Source of the DNA: Bryobacterales bacterium | GTDB taxonomy: Bacteria; Acidobacteriota; Terriglobia; Bryobacterales; Bryobacteraceae | DNA: 35,744 nt | NCBI GenBank assembly: GCA_003132905.1 | Contig: PKZC01000310.1 | Coordinates: 1 to 35,744 of the forward strand | Direction: 5' to 3' | In this document: in pieces, positions 1 through 6,978 of the stretch | Layout of the letters: each line of letters begins with the position of its first letter | How positions within the stretch are numbered: position 1 is the stretch's first letter | Program-made: the position numbers and the translations under genes | Notes under the pieces: generated by a model | Database searches by the model: none | The model's input: the letters and a program-made list of their open reading frames with translations, nothing else | Told to the model about the DNA's origin: nothing

Positions 1-124
1 CATCTTGCGTGAGACAAGACTCGGGGTTCGATTTCTCGCTCTGTTGCTGTATACTTACCCAAACCTCGCTGCGTTATTGAAGGCTGGCTGAGGAGAAGCA
101 AGTGGACACAGGGAGGCTACGGCC

Positions 125-376
125 ATGTCGTTTATTGCTTGGATCGTTTTGGGATTGCTGGCGGGCTTCATCGGCAGCAAACTGGTGAACAACAGGGGCG
201 AAGGGATTGTGCTCGATGTACTCCTGGGAATTGTGGGGGCCGTCGTCGGGGGCTGGTTGTTCAACAGGTTCGGCGCGATCGGCGTCACAGGATTTAACGT
301 GTACAGTCTCTTGGTAGCAGTGATCGGTGCGGTGTTAGTTTTGGTGGTTTATCACGCAATTAGGCGCATGGCCTAG
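125..376 (+). CDS. GlsB/YeaQ/YmgE-family small membrane protein
   Basis: An 83-residue, very hydrophobic protein of the transglycosylase-associated (GlsB/YeaQ/YmgE) family, whose members are inner-membrane stress-response proteins of unknown biochemical function. Three membrane segments are visible at about residues 3-20, 29-48 and 58-77. The glycine-rich pattern GLLAGFIGSKLV followed by LLGIVGAVVGGWLF is typical of the family, and the length is normal. The start is supported by GGGAGG at 111-116, eight bases before the ATG. A possible -10 box TATACT lies at 50-55, without a convincing -35. The gene stands alone and is convergent with the cytochrome gene to its right. The family call is secure; the role is not. 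Confidence 0.85.
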   Translation: MSFIAWIVLGLLAGFIGSKLVNNRGEGIVLDVLLGIVGAVVGGWLFNRFGAIGVTGFNVYSLLVAVIGAVLVLVVYHAIRRMA

Positions 377-476
377 GCGTCGCGATCGGGCCGTATCCGG
401 TTCAGGACTCCTACAGTCCTGCCCGTAAAGTAGCCCACGACGATTGCGAGGATGAAGCTGAGAACTAAAGTTGAAG

Positions 477-506
477 GATCGGCCACGCTTCTCTTATCGG
501 CCGATC
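477..506. terminator. Inverted repeat between convergent genes
   Basis: A perfect 8-base inverted repeat, GATCGGCC at 477-484 and GGCCGATC at 499-506, with a 14-base loop. It lies between the stop of the small membrane protein (376) and the stop of the convergent cytochrome gene (519). A second, shorter repeat, AGGACT/AGTCCT, is at 404-420. Neither has a T-run, so the region may stop transcription by structure alone or may do nothing. It holds no other recognisable element. Confidence 0.3.
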
Positions 507-518
507 GGGACTCCGGCT

Positions 519-1616
519 TTACTTCGTAGTTGGGTGTGCGAACCGAGCCGGGTCAATGGGAACATTCGCCTGAATGTCGCTGAACTCCGTCGTGGATCTT
601 CCGTCCAGCCAAGTAGCGATGACGCGATACGGAATGCGCACGCCGGCGACGTCACGGTAATCGGTGTAGTCGATCTGCGCGGGATTGAGACCAACCGGCG
701 ATTCCTGGTAACGGACCACGCGCGCCAGTAGACCAGTCTTGCTGTCGAAATACAAGTTGACTGGATACTTACCGTCCGCGGTTCCCTGAATCATCTGCAT
801 GTCGCGGCCCTCGATGGTGGCCGAGGTAGCGGCGCGCCACTGCATCAGCGCTCCCTTGAGCTGTGCCGGAAACCAGACGGCCGCGTCTAGCTTGACGCCC
901 GTCAGAGCGCCGCCTGTAAGTTCGAGCAATGAAACCGGCCGTTCCGTCGCTGGTCCCGCGATCCAGCCGGTGCGGCCGTCACAGGTTGTCGCGCTATCGC
1001 CGGCGGCCGTGTGGACAATGGTGCTGATCTGATTGGGCGCTTTTACGAACACATCCACGGGAAACTTCTCGTCCTGGTAGCCCCGAAAAGTTCCCTTAGC
1101 AGCAAAACTGGTGAGCTTGGCAAGACGCTCGGCACCGCCGACGGCTTGAATATATTTGTCGAGAATCTGATCGGCGGTGGCCGCTTTGCTCGATGACGGC
1201 TGGCGCAGTTCATCGGTTTCTTTGGACGGCGGCGGTCCGTATAAATCCGCAAGATTGGGAGTGACGTCGGGACGCTCCACGCCGCGATGGCAGGAGTAAC
1301 AAGTGATCTCGCGCCTTCCAGCGAAGTAGGTCTTATTGATGGCGTTCATCATGCCGATCATGGCGCGGGCCGTATTCTTGCGCCGATTATCGTCGGCGTA
1401 CTTGTCCCAGTTGCCTCCGCTTTCGGCGCTATGGCAATCGGTGCAGGTTTCTCCCAAGGACGCCGAGAAAAATCCCATGGTGGCCATGAACTGGTCCACG
1501 GGAATGCCCTTCAAGACGCGGACATTTTTGAACGCCTGCTCGGCCATCACTGGCTTGTCCTGGGCATTCGCCACTATAGCCATGAACAGACACACACCGA
1601 TCGTTATTAGCTTCAT
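519..1616 (-). CDS. Diheme c-type cytochrome, reaction-centre cytochrome c-like
   Basis: An exported 365-residue cytochrome c. Residues 1-18 form a signal peptide ending at ANA-QD. Two haem-attachment motifs follow, CTDCH at 58-62 and CYSCH at 106-110. The pattern VLKGIPVDQFMATMGFFSAS, then the first CxxCH, then a lysine/arginine-rich stretch with ARAMIGMM, matches half of the photosynthetic reaction-centre cytochrome c subunit fold (CytoC_RC), which acidobacteria use outside photosynthesis. Only two of the four haems of true RC cytochromes are present. From about residue 145 a LolA/outer-membrane-lipoprotein-like beta domain follows, containing IDYTDYRDVAGVRIPYRV. The ATG at 1616 overlaps the stop of the upstream dehydrogenase as ATGA, so the two are co-translated. 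A longer frame reaching upstream to 1742 lies inside the dehydrogenase gene and is unlikely. The electron donor is unknown. Confidence 0.85.
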   Translation of the reverse strand: MKLITIGVCLFMAIVANAQDKPVMAEQAFKNVRVLKGIPVDQFMATMGFFSASLGETCTDCHSAESGGNWDKYADDNRRKNTARAMIGMMNAINKTYFAGRREITCYSCHRGVERPDVTPNLADLYGPPPSKETDELRQPSSSKAATADQILDKYIQAVGGAERLAKLTSFAAKGTFRGYQDEKFPVDVFVKAPNQISTIVHTAAGDSATTCDGRTGWIAGPATERPVSLLELTGGALTGVKLDAAVWFPAQLKGALMQWRAATSATIEGRDMQMIQGTADGKYPVNLYFDSKTGLLARVVRYQESPVGLNPAQIDYTDYRDVAGVRIPYRVIATWLDGRSTTEFSDIQANVPIDPARFAHPTTK

Positions 1617-2527
1617 TTTGTCTCCATTCCCGCCAGAGCCCGCAGAACCGAAACTACCGCGCCGGTATCCTCTAATCCCATCCCCCTGGCGGACACCGCG
1701 CCGAATAGCGGAACGGTGGCGCTGAATAGAGGCACGGGACATTTGGATTGCCGGGCGAATTTCCCAATAATATCCAAGTCTTTTTGAAACACGTCCGCCT
1801 TCATCATCGGCGTTGAGCAGTCGCCGCGTGCCATGCTCGGGCCGCGTACTTCCAGCATGCGCGACGTGGCCGCGCTGTCGGCCAGCACTTCCACTAGCAG
1901 GGCAGGGTCCAAGCCGGCCTTCTCTCCCAGCACGATCGCTTCCGCTGCTCCAACGATATGGATCGCTACCAGCAAATTGGCAATGTACTTCATTTTTGAT
2001 CCAGCACCGAAGGCTCCAACATATCGAACCGAACGTGCCAAATGGGAAAGAGTATCGCGGGCGCGATCGAATTCGGCGCGATCTCCACTCGCAAAAATCG
2101 CAATGTCTTTGGCTTGGGCCTGCGGCCCTGTGCCGCTGATGGGAGCGTCCAACATTCCGATGCCCGCAGTGGCCAGCCGATCCCGAGCGCGTTCCTTGTC
2201 TTCGAGCGCCAGCGTGCTGGTCTCAATAACCAAAAGACCAGATCGCTCGGCCGACATCAATCCCTGCGCTCCGAACAGAGCATCATCGAGCGCGGCGGGG
2301 TGGGGCAGGGAAGTGATCACGATATCTGCGTGCGCGGCCACCTCGCGTGCCGAAGAACAGGCGTGACCGCCATGCGCCGCGAAGAGCGCTAAATTTGCAG
2401 AGAGCACATCGTAGCCTGAGGTGCGAACGCCAGCCGAGGTAAAATGTCGGGCGAAGGCGCCGCCCATAATTCCCAAGCCAATTACGCCAGCCCGAATTGA
2501 TTGCGCACTTCCTTCATTCGTGCTCAT
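1613..2527 (-). CDS. NAD(P)-dependent beta-hydroxyacid dehydrogenase (3-HIBADH family)
   Basis: A 304-residue cytosolic oxidoreductase of the 3-hydroxyisobutyrate/6-phosphogluconate dehydrogenase family, which oxidises beta-hydroxy acids to semialdehydes with NAD(P). The N-terminal Rossmann fold starts with VIGLGIMGGAFARHF (GxGxxG, about residues 15-29). The substrate loop appears as DAPISGTGPQAQ and the catalytic helix as GSKMKYIANL, which carries the conserved lysine (KxxxN). Full length for the family. It is first in a two-gene unit, overlapping the cytochrome gene by four bases. It is divergent from the cupin gene with only 16 bases between start codons. The substrate cannot be told; tartronate semialdehyde reductase or 3-hydroxyisobutyrate dehydrogenase activity are both possible. 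Confidence 0.85.
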   Translation of the reverse strand: MSTNEGSAQSIRAGVIGLGIMGGAFARHFTSAGVRTSGYDVLSANLALFAAHGGHACSSAREVAAHADIVITSLPHPAALDDALFGAQGLMSAERSGLLVIETSTLALEDKERARDRLATAGIGMLDAPISGTGPQAQAKDIAIFASGDRAEFDRARDTLSHLARSVRYVGAFGAGSKMKYIANLLVAIHIVGAAEAIVLGEKAGLDPALLVEVLADSAATSRMLEVRGPSMARGDCSTPMMKADVFQKDLDIIGKFARQSKCPVPLFSATVPLFGAVSARGMGLEDTGAVVSVLRALAGMETK

Positions 2528-2531
2528 GGTC

Positions 2532-2543
2532 TAGAATCTTCTC
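2532..2543 (+). promoter_or_regulatory. Possible -10 box for a leaderless cupin mRNA
   Basis: TAGAAT at 2532-2537 matches five of six bases of the -10 consensus and ends six bases before the cupin ATG at 2544. Transcription starting the usual seven or so bases downstream would begin at the start codon. There is no Shine-Dalgarno sequence and no alternative in-frame start nearby. I see no good -35 hexamer, which would have to lie inside the divergent dehydrogenase gene. Confidence 0.35.
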
Positions 2544-3290
2544 ATGCCACGCCGACATAACAAAACTCTTTCGGGCTATGCGCGGAGATTTTTATGGATT
2601 GCAGCCGCGACAGCTTGCGCCTGGGCGCAGCAGCCCGCCCCGAAGCAAGCGCCCGACCCGTTGGCCGCAGATCCGCAGCATACGCATTTAGAGTTGCAGA
2701 ACCAATGGGTCCGCGTTTTTCAGGAACATATGGGACCGCACGAAACCATGCCTATGCACCAGCATCCGGCACCGGGAGCGGTGATTGTTTTTCAGACCGA
2801 CCGCAACAATCGGCTGACCTATTTCGACGGGAGCGTCAAGACTTTTCAAAATCACGCCGGTGAAGTGATCTGGTCCGCGCCTACGACGCACAAATCGGAA
2901 AATCTCAACGACGGGGAATTCGCGGCGCTGCAAATTGAACCCAAGCCGGTGGCAAATCCGAAGCCGTTTCCCACCGAAAGCACCGACGCGGTGGTTGTAG
3001 ATCCGACGCGCTATCAGGTGTTGGTCGAAAACGAATGGATCCGGGCCATCCGCGTGACGGTAGGGCCGCACGAGAAACTGAAAATGCATAAACATCCCGC
3101 TACCGGGGCCGTGGTCGTCTATTTGTCGGATCAGGACATGCGGCAGTATCACGCCGACGGCTCGACGCATGAGAGCCATTTTAAAGCCGGAACGGTCCGC
3201 TGGGTTCCGCCCGATGCCGCCCATCAGGACGAAAATCTAAGCGATAAACCTTTCCGGTTGGTTCGCATCGAGCTGAAGCAAGCACAGTAA
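2544..3290 (+). CDS. Exported double-cupin protein
   Basis: A 248-residue protein with a signal peptide (arginine-rich start, hydrophobic core FLWIAAATACAWA, cleavage before QQ at about residue 29) and two cupin repeats. Repeat 1 (about 45-145) has GPHETMPMHQHPAPGAVIVF; repeat 2 (about 150-245) has GPHEKLKMHKHPATGAVVVY. In each the histidines fit the first cupin metal motif, and the two halves are clearly a tandem duplication. It should act in the periplasm, but the reaction or ligand is unknown; it may bind metal without being an enzyme. The ATG has no ribosome-binding site. The gene is followed by a 91-base gap carrying the promoter of the next operon, so it is probably transcribed alone. 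Confidence 0.75.
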   Translation: MPRRHNKTLSGYARRFLWIAAATACAWAQQPAPKQAPDPLAADPQHTHLELQNQWVRVFQEHMGPHETMPMHQHPAPGAVIVFQTDRNNRLTYFDGSVKTFQNHAGEVIWSAPTTHKSENLNDGEFAALQIEPKPVANPKPFPTESTDAVVVDPTRYQVLVENEWIRAIRVTVGPHEKLKMHKHPATGAVVVYLSDQDMRQYHADGSTHESHFKAGTVRWVPPDAAHQDENLSDKPFRLVRIELKQAQ

Positions 3291-3326
3291 CAAGCGTCGA
3301 TGGCGAGCCTTAGCCCTTTCGAGTCG

Positions 3327-3356
3327 TTGACAGGGCGGTGCGCGCATCGATAAGAT
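3327..3356 (+). promoter_or_regulatory. Sigma70-type promoter of the seven-gene operon
   Basis: A perfect -35 box TTGACA at 3327-3332, an 18-base spacer and a -10 box TAAGAT at 3351-3356 (four of six). It lies 25 bases before the first gene of the operon, in the only sizeable gap (91 bases) before it. No operator-like repeat is seen around it. Confidence 0.55.
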
Positions 3357-3381
3357 TTCATACTCAACTGGAGGATTAGTT

Positions 3382-4659
3382 TTGGCAAACGTCGGTGCGG
3401 TTGGATTGGATTGGCAGGAGCGCATTAATTGGGACCGGCTACGTAAATACCGGCTGGAGCGCGCCCGCGAACGCATGAAGGCGCACGGCCTTGGTGCCAT
3501 GCTGCTGATGTACGACGAGAACGTCCGTTACGTCACCAGCACCTTGACTCCCGGTTGGAATCGCCTGAAGCCAGGCTTGCGCTACGCGCTGCTTTGTGGC
3601 GACGATGCGCCCGTGCTGTTCGAGCAGGGCGACATCGGAATGCATATCGAGAAACATTCGCCCTGGATTCCCAAGGACAACATCCGTTATTCCTACGCCT
3701 GGATCAAGGGCGCGGCCGGTTCGGCTTCCACGCAACAGGTGGGCAAGTTCACCAAAGCCATCCAGCAGGAAATGAAAAAGCGCGGCGTGGACGGCATGAA
3801 ATTGGGTGTCGATTTTATCGACATCAACATGATCAAGATTTTTCAGGATTCCAAAATCGACTGGGTGGACGGCATGACGCCCATGATGGAAGCGCGCGCC
3901 GTTAAGAATCAGGACGAACACGAATGCATGCGCATTGTGGGCGCCATCGGCGATGCGGCGCACTGGGAATTCATGAAATTCCTGAAGCCGGGCCTGACCG
4001 AGAATCAGCTCACCGCCCATATCATGGAATTCCTCTACAACATTCCGGGCATGGAAGACGTGGAGGACGTGATCGTGTCGTCGGGCCTGAATACCTGGCC
4101 CAACTGGCGCAATTTCTCGGATCGTATTATCAAGCCGGGCGACATGGTGTTTATGGATTTGGCCGCCCTCACTTGGAACGGTTACAAATCGTGCTACTAC
4201 CGGACGTACATGGTGGGCCGCGAGCCGAATCAGGAACAGAAAGATTACTACGCGCTGGCGTTGAAGTGGCTGTATGACTCGATCAAGGCCGTGAAGGTAG
4301 GCGCCACCACGCGCGACATCGCGTCCAAGTGGCCATCGGCGAAAGAAGCCTGGGGCTACGAAGAAGAAGATCAGGCGGCGGCGAATCTGTGGGGCCACGG
4401 TCTGGGACTGGCGCAGTACGATCAGCCGGTGATTTCACGCATCTGGTCGCTCGATCATCCCATGGAGATCAAAGAGGGCATGGTGTTTGCCCTCGAGACG
4501 CAGCACGGGAAACCGTTTCAATGGGGCGTACGCATTGAGGAAATGCTGATTGTCCATAAGGACAGCGTGGAAATTGTTTCGAATTTCCCGGTGGAGCAAA
4601 TTACGGTAGTGGATCCGATGCCGGGTTACTCCGATTACGGCAAGCGGCCCGGAACTTAA
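3382..4659 (+). CDS. M24-fold (creatinase/aminopeptidase P) protein with altered metal site
   Basis: A 425-residue protein with an N-terminal creatinase-like domain (about 20-170) and a C-terminal pita-bread M24 domain (about 178-412). M24 members include proline aminopeptidases, creatinase, ectoine hydrolase and the DMSP lyase DddP. Four of five classical metal ligands are visible: D259 (FMDL), H339 (GHGLGL), E372 (ALET) and E386 (RIEE). The second aspartate is replaced by cysteine: the usual G-Y-x-x-D-x-x-R-T reads GYKSCYYRT with C271. A plain dinuclear aminopeptidase is therefore doubtful; a mononuclear or non-peptidase enzyme is more likely. No signal peptide, so cytosolic. The start is TTG, chosen because GGAGG at 3370-3374 lies seven bases upstream. 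First gene of the operon, nine bases before the next. Confidence 0.8.
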   Translation: MANVGAVGLDWQERINWDRLRKYRLERARERMKAHGLGAMLLMYDENVRYVTSTLTPGWNRLKPGLRYALLCGDDAPVLFEQGDIGMHIEKHSPWIPKDNIRYSYAWIKGAAGSASTQQVGKFTKAIQQEMKKRGVDGMKLGVDFIDINMIKIFQDSKIDWVDGMTPMMEARAVKNQDEHECMRIVGAIGDAAHWEFMKFLKPGLTENQLTAHIMEFLYNIPGMEDVEDVIVSSGLNTWPNWRNFSDRIIKPGDMVFMDLAALTWNGYKSCYYRTYMVGREPNQEQKDYYALALKWLYDSIKAVKVGATTRDIASKWPSAKEAWGYEEEDQAAANLWGHGLGLAQYDQPVISRIWSLDHPMEIKEGMVFALETQHGKPFQWGVRIEEMLIVHKDSVEIVSNFPVEQITVVDPMPGYSDYGKRPGT

Positions 4660-4668
4660 GCAATACCA

Positions 4669-5967
4669 ATGCCGCAATTCGTATTTCCGCTCACCGCGCG
4701 CGAATCGACGGACGCTGGCCGTTTTGGTCCGAAGGCGGCCAATCTCGCGCGCCTGGGCCAAGCGGGTTTGCCGATTCCCGATGGCTTTTGCATCGACGCG
4801 GAAGCTTATCGTGCACAAATCCGGGCGCTCGGTCTGGAGGCGGACGCGCGCGGCGTTTTCGCGGCGCAAGAGAGTCCACAAGCTCGCCGGCATGCGCTGA
4901 TGATGAAGCTGGGGTTGCTCGATCAGCCGATCACGCCAGCGGTTCTTGACCCGCTGCTCAAGGCGTGGTGGGAGCTGAAAAACAAGACTGGCGCGTTGAC
5001 CGTAGTGCGTTCGTCGGCGCTGGTGGAAGATCGTTTTGGATCCAGTTTCGCGGGACAGTTTGAAAGCTTCCTTGGGCTGGAGATCGAAGCGGATTTTATC
5101 ACTGCGATTCGATCCTGCTGGGGCGCTTTGTGGGCGACGCGCGCGCTGCGCTACATGGCTACACACGATATCGATCCAGCCGATACCGCGATGGGCATCC
5201 TGGTTCAGCCGCTGGTTTCGGCACGGGCGTCGGGTGGCGGTTTAAGCGAGGCAGCTGGCGGTGAGGGCGACGACAGCATGATTCTGAGCGCGACCTGGGG
5301 ACTTGGCTCGGCGATCGCGCAAGGCGAAGTGACACCCGATCGTTATGAGCTTTCCCGCGCTGGCGAGCTGCTGAACATCACGCCGGGACGCAAAGATCAT
5401 CAAGTGGGCTGCATCCATCGGGAAGAGCCTGTGGCCCGGGTTGTCGCGCCTGAGCTTGTCGCGGAGCCTTGTCTCAGCGAGCAACAGGCCATCGAGCTGG
5501 GCAGCCTGCTGCGAAAAGTGGAAGACTTGATGGGGATGCCTGTCGAAATCGAGTGGGCCATGGATGATTCCGGATTTCAGTTGTTGCAAGCCCGGCCATT
5601 GCATACGCAGGTGGCCGCCCCGCCGGATGCAGCCTGGCTGAATCGTCCGCGCTTGAATGGCCACGCGGCGGGCGTGGGTTGGGGCGAGGGCCGCGCGTGC
5701 GTGATTCAGTGCGAATGCGAACTTTCGCGTGTCGCGCCTGGAGATATTTTGGTGACCAAAGTTGCCGGACCCGCGTTGAGCCACATCCTCACTCGGGTGG
5801 CTGGCGTAGTGGCCGAGCGCGGCGGCAGCACGTCCCACATGGCATCGCTCGCGCGCGAACGCGGCATCCCGATGGTGCTGGGAGTGCTCGACGCCACGTC
5901 GCGTATTCCGAACGGTTCGACGGTCGCGGTAGATGGAGTGGCCGGTGTCGTGAGGTGGATGAACTAG
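4669..5967 (+). CDS. PEP-synthase-like ATP-binding and phosphohistidine protein without PEP/pyruvate barrel
   Basis: A 432-residue protein with two of the three domains of PEP synthase/pyruvate phosphate dikinase. Residues 1-312 are the ATP-grasp part: FGPKAANLARL at 19-29, RSSALVED at 114-121, SFAGQFES at 126-133 and the closing QARPL at 307-311. Residues 350-430 are the swivelling phosphohistidine domain with GGSTSHMASLARERGIP and catalytic His390. The C-terminal TIM barrel that binds PEP/pyruvate is absent; the protein ends just after the His domain. Such two-domain forms resemble rifampin phosphotransferase or split phenylphosphate synthase subunits, which phosphorylate an alternative acceptor. 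The acceptor is unknown and may be supplied by a neighbouring protein. The ATG lies nine bases after the M24 stop and the protein is cytosolic. Confidence 0.8.
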   Translation: MPQFVFPLTARESTDAGRFGPKAANLARLGQAGLPIPDGFCIDAEAYRAQIRALGLEADARGVFAAQESPQARRHALMMKLGLLDQPITPAVLDPLLKAWWELKNKTGALTVVRSSALVEDRFGSSFAGQFESFLGLEIEADFITAIRSCWGALWATRALRYMATHDIDPADTAMGILVQPLVSARASGGGLSEAAGGEGDDSMILSATWGLGSAIAQGEVTPDRYELSRAGELLNITPGRKDHQVGCIHREEPVARVVAPELVAEPCLSEQQAIELGSLLRKVEDLMGMPVEIEWAMDDSGFQLLQARPLHTQVAAPPDAAWLNRPRLNGHAAGVGWGEGRACVIQCECELSRVAPGDILVTKVAGPALSHILTRVAGVVAERGGSTSHMASLARERGIPMVLGVLDATSRIPNGSTVAVDGVAGVVRWMN

Positions 5968-5970
5968 TTA

Positions 5971-6954
5971 ATGCCGACCAAAATCGTTGCCGTTACCGAT
6001 TCCGTGTTTCCAAACCTCGATCCGGCCAAGGAAGTTCTGGCAAAGATCGGCGCGGAAATCCGCTTGGCGAAAGAGCCCAAGCCCGACGCGATTCTGGACG
6101 TGGCGCGGGATGCCGATGCGGTGCTCACCACCTACGCCAAGATAACCGCCGACATGATCCCGCAGTTGACTCGCTGCCGCATCATTGGCCGATTCGGTAT
6201 TGGCGTGGACAACGTCGATATTCCAACCGCAACCAAGGCGGGCATCGTCGTCACACGCGTTCCGGATTATTGCCTGGACGAAGTTTCCGATCACACTATG
6301 GCGCTGCTGCTGGCGCTGGTGCGCAAGATCCCCTCGTCGAACGCCCGTACGCAAGGCGGCCGTTGGGAAATGCGCGCTGTGGTTCCCATTCATCGGCTGC
6401 GCGGAACGGTTCTCGGATTGGTGGCCTTTGGGCAGATCCCGCAATTGGTGGCGCCCAAAGCGCAAGCGTTCGGCATCCGGGTGGTGACTTTCGATCCTTT
6501 CGTTTCGAAACAAGTGGCCGAGCGCGCCGGCGTCGACCAGGTGGATTTCGATGAGCTGCTGAAGATCTCCGATTACATTTCCATCCACACGCCGCTGCTG
6601 CCCGCCACGCATCACTTATTCAACGCCGATGTTCTGCGGCGCATGAAGCCGTCCTCTTATCTGATCAATACCGCGCGCGGTCCGATCATCGATGAAGCGG
6701 CGCTTGCAAGCGCCTTAGATCAGGGACATTTAGCCGGGGCCGCGCTGGATGTGATGGAGCAGGAGCCGCCTTCGGGATCGCCATTGTTTGGGCGCGATAA
6801 CGTGATCGTGACGCCGCACACTAGTTTCTATTCCGAAGAATCGTTAGTCGATTTGCAGACCAAGGCCGCCGAAGAGGTGGTCCGCGTGCTGACCGGACAG
6901 ACGCCGCGAAATCCAGTGAATCCTGAAGCGCTGAAAACCGCTCAGGCTATCTAA
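5971..6954 (+). CDS. D-2-hydroxyacid dehydrogenase (PGDH/CtBP family)
   Basis: A 327-residue NAD-dependent D-2-hydroxyacid dehydrogenase, interconverting 2-hydroxy and 2-keto acids. The catalytic set is complete: R236 (NTARGPI), E265 (DVMEQEPP) and H283 (TPHT). The lid signature GRFGIGVDNVD is at 73-83. There is no ACT regulatory domain, so it is the short form rather than a full serine-pathway SerA. The dinucleotide loop is unusual: GLVAFGQIPQLV at 149-160 has alanine for the first glycine and proline for the third of GxGxxG. The partner Asp175 (VTFDP), which favours NAD over NADP, is kept. The ATG starts three bases after the preceding stop, implying translational coupling. The substrate is probably specific to this operon. 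Confidence 0.85.
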   Translation: MPTKIVAVTDSVFPNLDPAKEVLAKIGAEIRLAKEPKPDAILDVARDADAVLTTYAKITADMIPQLTRCRIIGRFGIGVDNVDIPTATKAGIVVTRVPDYCLDEVSDHTMALLLALVRKIPSSNARTQGGRWEMRAVVPIHRLRGTVLGLVAFGQIPQLVAPKAQAFGIRVVTFDPFVSKQVAERAGVDQVDFDELLKISDYISIHTPLLPATHHLFNADVLRRMKPSSYLINTARGPIIDEAALASALDQGHLAGAALDVMEQEPPSGSPLFGRDNVIVTPHTSFYSEESLVDLQTKAAEEVVRVLTGQTPRNPVNPEALKTAQAI

Positions 6955-6978
6955 TTTTAGTTTTTGGAGGATTTATTT

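Noticed and set aside
471..731. An 86-residue plus-strand frame overlapping the end of the cytochrome gene
   Set aside because: It has no ribosome-binding site or domain and overlaps the well-supported minus-strand coding region.
3439..4398. A 319-residue open frame on the minus strand opposite the M24 gene
   Set aside because: It is rich in His, Arg and Gln in a way typical of antisense frames of GC-rich genes, has no family motif and overlaps a gene with clear catalytic motifs and a ribosome-binding site.
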